A stretch of DNA of 14,666 bases. It comes from Acidobacteriota bacterium (GTDB lineage: Bacteria > Acidobacteriota > Terriglobia > 20CM-2-55-15). A program made the position numbers and the translations under genes. The notes under the pieces are model-generated. The model did no database searches and was not told the DNA's origin. It worked only from the letters and a program-made list of their open reading frames with translations. The DNA lies in assembly GCA_003222755.1 (NCBI GenBank), contig QHXA01000051.1, positions 3,944-18,609 of the forward strand. Reading direction: 5' to 3'. Positions 1 through 6,404 of the stretch are shown in pieces. Within the stretch, counting starts at the first letter, position 1. The number at the start of each line of letters is the position of its first letter.

Positions 1-288
1 GTGACCGCACGTGCTCTGTCATTGTAGAAGCTTACAGACCTTGGAAGTTACGAACATCTCGCACAAACGGACCTACCAGTTGATGCGACGAAGTTTCGTG
101 AGACATGGAACATTGCAGATGGACGGCGAGAACGGTGTCCTTTACTGGACTCTTGTGCTGAGCCCAGCAGAACTGCGGCGGAATCGAAATGTGGTCAACC
201 CCACCTGAAACAGCGACGTACAGTGGAGGTTCGTGGGAGCGGCACTACTTTCGCACCGCCCCCCATCATTATCAGAGATCATCAGAGA
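1..288. other. Region with no supported gene
   Basis: I find no convincing gene here. Short open frames exist on the plus strand, but none has a recognisable family signature or a good ribosome site. The 7-mer ATCAGAG occurs twice (271-277 and 281-287), just past the stop of the leftward PEP-CTERM gene. There is no hairpin with a T-run that would make a clear terminator for that gene. Confidence 0.5.
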
Positions 289-1128
289 CTAGCGGGGCAA
301 ACGCCGGCGCACCGCACAGGCGATTCCGATCAATCCTGTGCCCAGCAATAGGACCGAAGTCGGCTCAGGGACGGCCCCCGGTCCCGGGCCAATGATCCCT
401 CCGCCGCTAATGAGGCAGCCTGCACAGGCGATCGTCTCAGCGGTCCCAGTTGTCGGACTGCCCAAACGTTCGACAACTCCATATGCAGCGGCAACGCCCC
501 CAGTACCGGGCTCAAAGAAGAAGTTGTGGGTAGGGTCGCCGTTTACCGCTGGGATACCTATGCTCGCGCCAAAAGCGGTTTGTATGTATCCGGTACTGGG
601 TGGTGATCCAAACCCGCTGGCGGACGCCGGCAGAAAACCGTAATACGTGCTCGCATTGCTAGCACCCGCGAGCCCGACAATGCCCCCTCCGGCGTTGCCG
701 AAAGCCGCGATAGCTGCCGCAGCCGCGGTCAGATTTGCAATACTTACTGTCGTGTTGTCACAGCCTCCGCACGTTGCATCGGAAGCAACAACGATCGCGC
801 TAAAAGTGGCCACATTAAAGAGGCTTGCCGCCGGCACTCCAACGTCCGGATCGACTCGGGTAAACGCAATACCTAATGAAGTCAGTGAGCCTGTCAGCTC
901 AGTACCATGGTCAAAGGCCAGCACCGGTAAAGATGGAGTCGGCGCTCCGCTTCTGGCAAACGCCAGCATTGCCGCCAATTGTGTACAGGCCGCTGGCGAT
1001 CCAAAAGTACAGTGAAAGTCATCATCATGCCCCGTCAGGGCGATGTTGGTGGCGAACGCCGGAGTAGCTATCCCTACTGCAAATAGCGTCGCCAGGAGGC
1101 AAATCGATGTTCTGGTAATTTTGGACAA
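289..1128 (-). CDS. Secreted PEP-CTERM sorting-domain protein
   Basis: Predicted exported protein of about 279 residues. The C-terminus is a textbook PEP-CTERM tag: VPEPTS, then a hydrophobic segment (VLLLGTGLIGIACAV) and an RRRLPR tail. In organisms with exosortase this tag is cut and the protein is released or anchored in the envelope. The N-terminus is a good signal peptide (MSKITRTS, a hydrophobic core, then AFA before TN). The body begins with an HDDDFHC stretch, has several Cys pairs and is rich in Ala and Gly. Its function is unknown to me. I place the start at a TTG (1126-1128) because GGAAGGGGG lies 8 nt upstream and the signal peptide then has normal length. A TTG at 1179 would add 17 residues ahead of the signal. 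No exosortase gene is in the window. Confidence 0.85.
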   Translation of the reverse strand: MSKITRTSICLLATLFAVGIATPAFATNIALTGHDDDFHCTFGSPAACTQLAAMLAFARSGAPTPSLPVLAFDHGTELTGSLTSLGIAFTRVDPDVGVPAASLFNVATFSAIVVASDATCGGCDNTTVSIANLTAAAAAIAAFGNAGGGIVGLAGASNASTYYGFLPASASGFGSPPSTGYIQTAFGASIGIPAVNGDPTHNFFFEPGTGGVAAAYGVVERLGSPTTGTAETIACAGCLISGGGIIGPGPGAVPEPTSVLLLGTGLIGIACAVRRRLPR

Positions 1129-1136
1129 GTCTTTGT

Positions 1137-1145
1137 CCCCCTTCC
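1137..1145 (-). promoter_or_regulatory. Ribosome binding site deciding the PEP-CTERM start
   Basis: Read on the minus strand, this is GGAAGGGGG with 8 nt to the TTG at 1126-1128. It is the strongest Shine-Dalgarno-like stretch near either candidate start. It favours the shorter protein, whose signal peptide is well proportioned. Confidence 0.55.
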
Positions 1146-1243
1146 GTGATCCGTCGAAAGTCAAATCCTTCGTCTCCAAGCACGACGGTAACCACTTTGG
1201 CGTTGGCTAACTATCGACCGGACAAATACTTGAAATTATGTAA

Positions 1244-1257
1244 GTTGTTTTAACAAC
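1244..1257. promoter_or_regulatory. Palindrome GTTGTT-TT-AACAAC, possible operator
   Basis: This is a perfect 6-bp inverted repeat with a 2-bp centre. It lies 12 bp upstream of the -24 box of the proposed sigma-54 promoter, and on the promoter side of the leftward PEP-CTERM gene. It overlaps the first GTAAGTTGTT copy. It could bind a dimeric regulator of either gene. Confidence 0.35.
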
Positions 1258-1269
1258 AAAGTGAAGGAT

Positions 1270-1284
1270 TGGCCTGGCAGTTGC
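1270..1284 (+). promoter_or_regulatory. Candidate sigma-54 (-24/-12) promoter for the pilin operon
   Basis: TGGC at 1270-1273 and TTGC at 1281-1284 are separated by 7 nt, giving the invariant GG-N10-GC spacing of RpoN promoters. Transcription would start near 1296, leaving a leader of about 290 nt before the first pilin gene. Type IV pilin genes are often RpoN-controlled in other bacteria. The minus strand also shows GG-N10-GC, but with a poor -12 box. Part of the match could be chance. Confidence 0.4.
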
Positions 1285-1352
1285 CCAGCGCTCTGTAAGA
1301 ATCCTTAACACTGAACAGTCGAAACAGATCAATATCTCAACAAAAACAGTAA

Positions 1353-1368
1353 CTTACGGCGCTGTAAG
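1353..1368. repeat. Small inverted repeat CTTAC...GTAAG
   Basis: Arms CTTAC (1353-1357) and GTAAG (1364-1368) flank a 6-nt GC-rich loop. They form a weak hairpin or half-site pair in the putative leader of the pilin operon. The right half is part of the recurring GTAAG series. Confidence 0.3.
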
Positions 1369-1442
1369 GAATTTTGCCAACTGTTAGTCTTTTTCGACTC
1401 TGCCCGGTTTCGCCGTTGCGCCTGCAGATACGTAAGTTGTTA

Positions 1443-1456
1443 AGGACGGCCGTCCT
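1443..1456. promoter_or_regulatory. Perfect 14-bp palindrome AGGACGGCCGTCCT
   Basis: This palindrome, with 7-bp arms and no loop, lies 132 bp upstream of the chosen FimT-like start and inside the putative leader. A loopless palindrome fits a DNA-binding dimer better than an RNA hairpin. Its right half continues as CGTCCTAAGG (1451-1460), which recurs exactly upstream of the HD-GYP/GGDEF gene (12294-12303). Confidence 0.35.
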
Positions 1457-1576
1457 AAGGCCCCCTGCCCGTACACATCTCTGCTGTTGTGGGATGCCAA
1501 ACAACTCAGTCCGAACTGATCCAGCACTAAATTTTTTCTTCCGGGTGCATGTCCTCGGCTTACGATGCCGCCGCAC

Positions 1577-1580
1577 GGAG
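1577..1580 (+). promoter_or_regulatory. Ribosome binding site deciding the first pilin start
   Basis: GGAG lies 7 nt before the ATG at 1588. The alternative in-frame ATG at 1549 has no comparable site. The shorter form leaves a 13-residue leader before the prepilin cleavage site, closer to normal. Confidence 0.55.
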
Positions 1581-1587
1581 AAAACTT

Positions 1588-2202
1588 ATGGCGCAAGGCA
1601 GGTCCGGCAAGCGGGACCAGGATGGATTCTCGCTGCTGGAGGCAACTATTGTCGTTGGGATTGGGTTGTTGGTAACTGCGATGGGTGTCCCACGGGTCAA
1701 CACCTTCATCGCAAATGCGAAAGTGCGCGCGAGCATGACCACTGTTTCAGGATTCATGCAAAACGTCCGAATGCTGGCCATTAAGAAGAATGGAACCATC
1801 ACGGCACGAAACTTCAATCGGGAGGTTTTGCCTTTTTCTCTCGTTTATTACGCGAAGGAAGCGGCCGATTCGAGTTCGTTAACAACCAAAGATTCTCAGG
1901 TCGAACTGGAAGCTCCAATCAGTGCCTACAACACGCCCACAGGAACGGGCGCGCCTCCTGCGATCACCAATGCCGCGTTGGGTCTGTCGGCGGATCCACA
2001 AACTGGTGATCCATCATTCAATTCACGCGGACTGCCATGCGCATATGACACCCTTACAGGCCTATGTACGGCAAATGTCGCGTTCATCAAGTATTTCAAG
2101 GATAACCGCGGCAGCGGCTCCGGTCGTTGGGCGGCTATATCGATCACGCCGGCTGGCCGGATCAAGCGATGGTTTTGGAATGGATCGGCCTGGACGGATT
2201 AG
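1588..2202 (+). CDS. fimT: FimT/GspH-like minor type IV prepilin
   Basis: A 204-residue class III prepilin-type protein. After a charged 13-residue leader comes the cleavage signature QDG then FSLLEATIVVGIGLLVTA. Gly13 precedes the cut, and Glu18 is the +5 glutamate needed for subunit assembly. The long hydrophobic helix is followed by a globular domain ending in RWAAISITPAGRIKRWFWNG, which is typical of GspH/FimT proteins. These subunits are minor pilins that help prime pilus or pseudopilus fibres in the inner membrane. It is the first gene of a four-gene cluster, and the next ATG is 6 nt after its stop. The assignment to GspH/FimT rests on N-terminal pattern, length and gene order. The alternative is a type II secretion pseudopilin. 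Confidence 0.85.
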   Translation: MAQGRSGKRDQDGFSLLEATIVVGIGLLVTAMGVPRVNTFIANAKVRASMTTVSGFMQNVRMLAIKKNGTITARNFNREVLPFSLVYYAKEAADSSSLTTKDSQVELEAPISAYNTPTGTGAPPAITNAALGLSADPQTGDPSFNSRGLPCAYDTLTGLCTANVAFIKYFKDNRGSGSGRWAAISITPAGRIKRWFWNGSAWTD

Positions 2203-2208
2203 CGAGCC

Positions 2209-2769
2209 ATGAAAACAGCAATCGAACATAACGGCCGCCGTAGTCCGCAAGCAGGTATCACGATCATCGAAACGATGATGGCGGCGCTCATTCTTGTAAT
2301 CGGCTCGTTAAGCATGGTGGGGTTGATCGTCCGCTCGATCGCGACGAACAACCGCAACAAGCTCGATAGCACGCAAATGATGCTCGCCACAGCCATTGCG
2401 GAACAAATCGATTCCACCATCATCGGTTCGGGAGAATCCAGTCTTACGGATTGCGCTGCGGGCAGCCACACAATCGACACGGTGCCTGGCGGCGCGAACC
2501 TGACCGGCGGGAATATCGATTTTACGGAGAACATTGCGGCCGTTCCCAGCAAGAACAATTACCACATGGATTATGTGCTACGAACCCGCTGCAGCAGTTC
2601 CGGTGCGCTCGAGGGTACCTATGATGTTCGGTGGCATGTGGAGATCATCGGCAGCGCCGCGGCTACGAAAACATACCTGCTGACAATAGGCGCAAGGCTT
2701 AAGGGCCATGGCGAAGGAAATCTTTTCTTCTCGGCACCCGTATCGGTTCGCGTTATGTCTGGCAACTAG
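2209..2769 (+). CDS. pilV: PilV-like minor type IV prepilin
   Basis: A 186-residue prepilin. The leader ends RRSPQAG, and the mature part starts ITIIETMMAALILVIGSLSM, giving Gly16 before the cut and Glu21 at +5. Position +1 is Ile rather than the usual Phe, which prepilin peptidases tolerate. The C-terminal half is a small Cys-containing domain (TDCAAGSH and RTRCSSSG) with a closing beta-rich segment, as in PilV/PulG-type proteins. It sits between the FimT-like and PilW-like genes, where pilV is usually found, 6 nt after the former and 10 nt before the latter. The product would join the minor-pilin priming complex. The family assignment is from order and N-terminus, because minor pilins diverge strongly in the globular part. 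Confidence 0.8.
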   Translation: MKTAIEHNGRRSPQAGITIIETMMAALILVIGSLSMVGLIVRSIATNNRNKLDSTQMMLATAIAEQIDSTIIGSGESSLTDCAAGSHTIDTVPGGANLTGGNIDFTENIAAVPSKNNYHMDYVLRTRCSSSGALEGTYDVRWHVEIIGSAAATKTYLLTIGARLKGHGEGNLFFSAPVSVRVMSGN

Positions 2770-2779
2770 TAGGTGAAAC

Positions 2780-3529
2780 GTGAGACGAGTCTTTGAGAAA
2801 TCATGCTCCAGCCGGAATCCTTGTGCGGGATTTTCGCTGCTTGAACTGATGATCGTGCTCGTAATTCTTTTGGCGATCTCCGGCGCGGTGTTTCAGGTCG
2901 TGAATCTCACCACCGAACGTTCTTCCACCGAACAAACAAAGCTCGACATGTTTCAGGAAGCACGTGAGTTCATGGACCAGATGTCCCGAGACTTACGGCT
3001 GGCGGGATTTCCCAATCCACGGAATTTTGCACCTGCAGTTTCGCCGGCCCTTTTGGATCCTGTGGCTAACGATCGCCGCGTTGGGGTCGGTCTCGTCAAG
3101 ATCGCGGCAAGCGAGTTGTGGTTTGAGGGCGATGTCGATGGGACGGGAAACGTATCGGTGATTCACTATTATCTCGACACAAGCACTGCAAGTGGGTGTC
3201 CTTGCCTGAAGCGCAGCCAGTTGCCAAAGATTGATGGCAATCCTTACACCGGGCAAACCGCTCCTTCCTATCAGGTCGAAGTTCAGGGCGTCACAAATAC
3301 AAATATCTTCAGTGCGTATAACGACGGCGTGCAGCAGACACTCCCACTTGATTTCAATAGCAACGGCGCCACCATTGCCGCACTTGACACCATTCAGGCG
3401 GTACTTTCACTGCAAGCCGCGACTATGGACCCAAAGACACACAAAAAGCCCTCCACAAGCTTAGTTACCACAGTGAGGCTGAACAATTGTTCGCTGGCTG
3501 CCAGTGGGCAGCAGACAAGTTGCTTCTGA
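2780..3529 (+). CDS. pilW: PilW-like minor type IV prepilin
   Basis: A 249-residue prepilin starting at a GTG with GGTG just upstream. The leader ends RNPCAG and the mature part begins FSLLELMIVLVILLAISGAV, so Gly17 precedes the cut and Glu22 is the +5 residue. The next helix contains EAREFMDQMSRDLRLAGF, the characteristic N-terminal alpha-helix of PilW/GspJ-type proteins. The globular region has a CPCL pair. The stop is followed by the next gene start within 11 nt. It should act with the other minor pilins in fibre initiation. GspJ of a type II secretion system is the main alternative, but the following PilX-type gene supports the pilus assignment. Confidence 0.85.
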   Translation: MRRVFEKSCSSRNPCAGFSLLELMIVLVILLAISGAVFQVVNLTTERSSTEQTKLDMFQEAREFMDQMSRDLRLAGFPNPRNFAPAVSPALLDPVANDRRVGVGLVKIAASELWFEGDVDGTGNVSVIHYYLDTSTASGCPCLKRSQLPKIDGNPYTGQTAPSYQVEVQGVTNTNIFSAYNDGVQQTLPLDFNSNGATIAALDTIQAVLSLQAATMDPKTHKKPSTSLVTTVRLNNCSLAASGQQTSCF

Positions 3530-3539
3530 GGTTGAAAAC

Positions 3540-6149
3540 ATGAGCAGAGGAAATAATGCTGTAGCTCCCGTTTACCATCAACGAGTGTTCGAACGGCGCG
3601 GACAACGTGGTGTTGCAATGTTGGTTGCTCTGTTTTCATTGCTCCTCCTATCCGTAGTCGGTTTGGGCATGATGTATTCCACCAACATGGAAACCGCGAT
3701 CAACGCCAACTATCGCGACAAGCAGAACGCAATCTATGCGGCCATGGCGGGACTGCAGGAAGCGCGCGATCGTCTTCGGCCGTACCCGCTTCCTATTCCG
3801 GAAGGCCGTATCGTCGCACCAGCAGGACTCCCGTCTTTATCAGCGGGCAATGTGATCTACATCATCAACCCGAAGACTGGCGAAACGATCCAACCGTGGC
3901 TCGCCGGCACGACCAATCGTTATATGGATACCGAGCTGTGCCAGGAACATGTTCTCGGCCTTTCCGCAACACTGGGCCCATGCACGACTCTTCCGTCCGG
4001 AAGCTCCTGGTACACGGTCTATGATGACAGTCTCGCAGCGGCAAGCTTCTGGCATTTACCGAATCCTCTGGATTTCAAGTGGGTGAGAATTAGTCTAAAG
4101 ACGAACAACAGTACGGCGGTCGCGGCCAATGGGGACAGCTCGGATTCACGTCAAGTTTGCTGGGATGGAGCACGCCAACTTGTGCTTCCCAGTGGCTATG
4201 GCCCGGAATGCATTCGGTTCGGCTCGGTTATTGCGATTACGGTAACGAATCCGGGAACGAATTACACTTCGGTGCCAACTGTGACGATTGATCCGGCGCC
4301 GGCAGGAGGCATCAACGCGACCGCTACAGCTCATACGACGTTGACTGATGCTGTTGTGGGGGCAGTCAACGTTACCAGTCAAGGTTCGAACTATACGTCG
4401 GTTCCGACGGTGATCATCGACCCTCCCGGGACAGGCACGCAGGCCACTGCACACGTGTGTGTCTCCTCTTCCGAGTGTGCGAACCCTTACATACCGCCAG
4501 GAGCCCCGGTGGCCAGTGTTTCAGTGTCGAGCGCCGGCACAACTTGCTATACGAGCGAGCCGGCTGTACTTTTCAGTGGCGGCGGCGGGTCTGGAACCGC
4601 CGCAACTGCATCGCTGGCAAGTGGGTCTACTTCATGTATTGTGGCCTGGAGCGTAACTGGAACCTGTAGCGCGCATAAGAGTGAAACCCTGACCTCGGTC
4701 GGCCTTACGGGGGGCGGTGGTTCAGGCTTCAGCGGGACGTTAAAGTTCGACTCGACTGGCAAGCTCGTCACCGGCTACCCGACTGTTCAGACGTCCGGCA
4801 CTGGCTATGCATCTGACCCGACAGGAATGAGCGGCTTCACTGGATGCGGCAGTCTCACGCTCAGTGTCACACGCGGACGGCGCATTGCTTCGCCGCAGAC
4901 CATTACGCCTTATTTGGTTGGTTCCGGCTATACATCGGCGCCAACGGTGAGCTTTGCTACGGGATCAGGCGATAGCTTACCAGCCGGAACAGCCACGCTC
5001 GGCACCGAATCGGTCAATGCCAGAAAGGTTCGCCAGATCATCATGGATAACGGCGGGAGCGGTTACATGTCGGTACCCGGCGTCATTATCAGTGGCGGTG
5101 GCGGGACGGGTGCAGCGGCGATCGCGACATTAGCGAGCAGCGTCTATAAAGTGAGCAGCATCACAATCGATAACCGAGGGTCTGGGTACACGACCGATCC
5201 AAACGTGATGATCGGCGGTGGAGGAGGGACGGGAGCCACCGCGACCGCCACGCTTGGCCGCGGTGCGAATTACGGGAGAATCTATCTCTTCACCGCACTG
5301 GGTCAAACGCGCACGGGAGCCCGGGCCATGCTGCAGATGGAAGCGACGACTGCCCTGACGGGGTTCTTCTCCACCGGTGCATTGACCATCGACGGTCCTA
5401 GCCCGTCAGTGCAATCGATGCCGAATTCGATGAATTTTGATGTGAATGGGACCGACGCCGACAGTTGCGGACAAGGGCTGGAACCGCTGAGGCCCGCAAT
5501 TGGTGGCTATGATGATCCGAGCGCCGACCCTCCCACGCATTCGGTGGCGGACATTGTCGATGCTCTCCCGGATGATCGCTTGGACCACTACATCGGCTCC
5601 GGTGGCACCCCGTCCGTGGCGAACGTCTACGAAGCGCTGGGTGAAACCCTAGGCACGCCTCGTGGTTTAAAGAAAGTGCTCGAGGGCATTGATGGTTGGC
5701 CCCACAGCAATACGGGCCTAACGGTGGATTTTGGTTCCCCTACGGCCCCAGCAGTTAACTACATCGACGGAAACGTTACCCTCAGCGGCGGCACGAACGG
5801 CTATGGAATTCTCGCCGTTACCGGAAGGCTTCAGATGAATGGTAATTTCACTTGGCACGGTCCGGTGCTGGTGATCGGCGATGGAATTCTCGATTTCGGC
5901 GGTGGCGGCGGCGGCACGATCATCGGAACAGTTCTGGTTGCAAAGATCTGGCCCGATCCGGCACACCACGCGGACGCGGACCTCCTCTCGAGCAACGGCG
6001 TTCCTACAATCAATTGGAACGGCGGCGGTGGCAACAGCATCCTTTATGACCACTGCTGGGCTACGAACATGATGTCCAAGATCCCGATCGATTCCCCTAT
6101 CAGCCTCCGGCCGCTCAAAACCTTGAGCTTCCGTAGCTTGCCGTACTAG
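3540..6149 (+). CDS. pilX: Giant PilX-like minor pilin with GSGY-repeat insertion
   Basis: An 869-residue protein, several times longer than a typical PilX. Residues 21-85 form a PilX N-terminal segment (GQRGVAMLVALFS, then a hydrophobic helix and YRDKQNAIYAAMAGLQEARD). The +5 position is Val rather than Glu, and membrane insertion rather than classic packing is likely. Residues about 233-573 hold some seven GSGYTSVPTV-type repeats with Gly-rich linkers. The pilin body resumes near residue 577 (GRIYLFTALGQTRTGARAML). The C-terminal part has the YGILAVTGRL and GNFTWHGPVLVIGDG motifs seen in long PilX-like proteins. I chose the ATG at 3540 because GAGG lies 8 nt upstream. The upstream in-frame start at 3504 would overlap pilW. 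The role is probably a tip or surface-exposed minor pilin. The adhesive function of the repeats is inferred. Confidence 0.8.
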   Translation: MSRGNNAVAPVYHQRVFERRGQRGVAMLVALFSLLLLSVVGLGMMYSTNMETAINANYRDKQNAIYAAMAGLQEARDRLRPYPLPIPEGRIVAPAGLPSLSAGNVIYIINPKTGETIQPWLAGTTNRYMDTELCQEHVLGLSATLGPCTTLPSGSSWYTVYDDSLAAASFWHLPNPLDFKWVRISLKTNNSTAVAANGDSSDSRQVCWDGARQLVLPSGYGPECIRFGSVIAITVTNPGTNYTSVPTVTIDPAPAGGINATATAHTTLTDAVVGAVNVTSQGSNYTSVPTVIIDPPGTGTQATAHVCVSSSECANPYIPPGAPVASVSVSSAGTTCYTSEPAVLFSGGGGSGTAATASLASGSTSCIVAWSVTGTCSAHKSETLTSVGLTGGGGSGFSGTLKFDSTGKLVTGYPTVQTSGTGYASDPTGMSGFTGCGSLTLSVTRGRRIASPQTITPYLVGSGYTSAPTVSFATGSGDSLPAGTATLGTESVNARKVRQIIMDNGGSGYMSVPGVIISGGGGTGAAAIATLASSVYKVSSITIDNRGSGYTTDPNVMIGGGGGTGATATATLGRGANYGRIYLFTALGQTRTGARAMLQMEATTALTGFFSTGALTIDGPSPSVQSMPNSMNFDVNGTDADSCGQGLEPLRPAIGGYDDPSADPPTHSVADIVDALPDDRLDHYIGSGGTPSVANVYEALGETLGTPRGLKKVLEGIDGWPHSNTGLTVDFGSPTAPAVNYIDGNVTLSGGTNGYGILAVTGRLQMNGNFTWHGPVLVIGDGILDFGGGGGGTIIGTVLVAKIWPDPAHHADADLLSSNGVPTINWNGGGGNSILYDHCWATNMMSKIPIDSPISLRPLKTLSFRSLPY
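4236..5258 (+). repeat. About seven degenerate GSGY/PTV protein repeats within PilX
   Basis: Units of roughly 30-36 codons share a pattern of hydrophobic-x-hydrophobic, then G(S/T)xYTS, then PTV, then a Gly-rich loop, then ATATL. Approximate starts are 4236, 4366, 4519, 4776 (most degenerate), 4900, 5037 and 5160. The last two units are the most alike. The repeats have diverged at DNA level, so this is not recent slippage. Similar GSGY repeats occur, from memory, in phage tail and secreted surface proteins. A beta-helix or adhesive shaft is a reasonable guess. Confidence 0.8.
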
Positions 6150-6158
6150 GAAATTTCC
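6149..6158. repeat. Palindrome GGAAATTTCC at the pilX stop
   Basis: A perfect 10-bp palindrome starting on the last base of the pilX stop codon. Its GGAAATT half matches the GGAAATT of the conserved linkers in the two inverted modules, so it may be the worn outer edge of the composite element. Confidence 0.5.
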
Positions 6159-6164
6159 GTAAGC

Positions 6165-6183
6165 GCCGCCTTCAGCCGGCGGC
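6165..6183. repeat. Hairpin, 6-bp stem GCCGCC/GGCGGC
   Basis: Arms 6165-6170 and 6178-6183 flank a 7-nt loop. It lies just outside the left module. On the minus strand it precedes GGAAATTTCC, echoing the hairpin-then-GGAAATT order of the main modules. Confidence 0.6.
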
Positions 6184-6185
6184 AC

Positions 6186-6202
6186 GCACGCCGGAGGCGT
6201 GC
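6186..6202. repeat. Hairpin GCACGCC-GGA-GGCGTGC of the left module
   Basis: A perfect 7-bp stem with a GGA triloop. Its partner in the right module (6388-6404) has the same stem length and, on the minus strand, the same GGA loop, but a different stem sequence (GCACCGC/GCGGTGC). An overlapping alternative pairing is GGCACGC (6181-6187) with GCGTGCC (6197-6203). Confidence 0.75.
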
Positions 6203-6211
6203 CAGGAAATT

Positions 6212-6253
6212 AGCCGGGGGTTAAGCGAGCGGGAGCGAGCGCAACCCCCGGTT
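6212..6253. repeat. Long hairpin CCGGGGGTT...AACCCCCGG
   Basis: The perfect 9-bp stem (6214-6222 with 6243-6251) extends to 11 pairs with a G-U and an A-U pair. The 20-nt loop contains GCGAGC twice (6225-6230 and 6235-6240). There is no T-run, so it is not a standard intrinsic terminator, although it may slow transcription or block exonucleases after pilX. Confidence 0.75.
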
Positions 6254-6272
6254 GTCGGAAAACCAAAAACAG

Positions 6273-6324
6273 CCGCACCCTGGAAAGGGTGTGAGGAGTC
6301 CTCGACCACCCCTTCAGGGTGCGG
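6273..6324. repeat. Central 52-bp palindrome
   Basis: The outer arms CCGCACCCTG (6273-6282) and CAGGGTGCGG (6315-6324) are exact reverse complements. Inside, AAGGGTG pairs imperfectly with CACCCCTT, and GAGGA-G-TCCTC forms the centre. A competing local hairpin, CACCCT-GGAA-AGGGTG (6276-6291), has a GNRA-type loop. This is the symmetry centre of the composite element. Confidence 0.75.
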
Positions 6325-6346
6325 ATTCCTGAGTTGTCGACGTATT

Positions 6347-6376
6347 CCAGGGGTACGCAAAAACGCGTACCCCTGG
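6347..6376. repeat. Perfect 12-bp hairpin of the right module
   Basis: CCAGGGGTACGC (6347-6358) pairs fully with GCGTACCCCTGG (6365-6376) around the loop AAAAAC. It is the strongest small hairpin in the window and the counterpart of the 6212-6253 hairpin. Confidence 0.8.
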
Positions 6377-6387
6377 CTAATTTCCGT

Positions 6388-6404
6388 GCACCGCTCCGCG
6401 GTGC
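6388..6404. repeat. Hairpin GCACCGC-TCC-GCGGTGC of the right module
   Basis: A perfect 7-bp stem with a 3-nt loop, the mirror of 6186-6202. Beyond it, 6409-6427 looks like a worn further copy of the same hairpin: on the minus strand it contains CGGAGGCGT as in the left module. Confidence 0.7.

Larger units (their letters stand above)
1240..1441 (+). repeat. Spaced 10-bp direct repeat GTAAGTTGTT in the pilin leader
   Basis: GTAAGTTGTT occurs exactly at 1240-1249 and again at 1432-1441. The core GTAAG also occurs at 1295-1299 and 1364-1368, and inverted (CTTAC) at 1353-1357. All lie in the intergenic region between the divergent PEP-CTERM and pilin genes. This clustering suggests regulator half-sites, but no known regulator motif is recognised. 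Confidence 0.35.

Noticed and set aside
11..208. 65-codon open frame at the left edge
   Set aside because: There is no recognisable family, no ribosome site and an unusual composition. It is not supportable as a gene.
1300..1587. Possible c-di-GMP (GEMM) riboswitch in the pilin leader
   Set aside because: The leader is long enough and the context tempting, but the conserved GCAAACC and GACGCAAAGCC segments are absent.
5718..6185. 155-codon open frame on the minus strand
   Set aside because: It is a shadow of the PilX C-terminal region, caused by codon bias, and has no family features.
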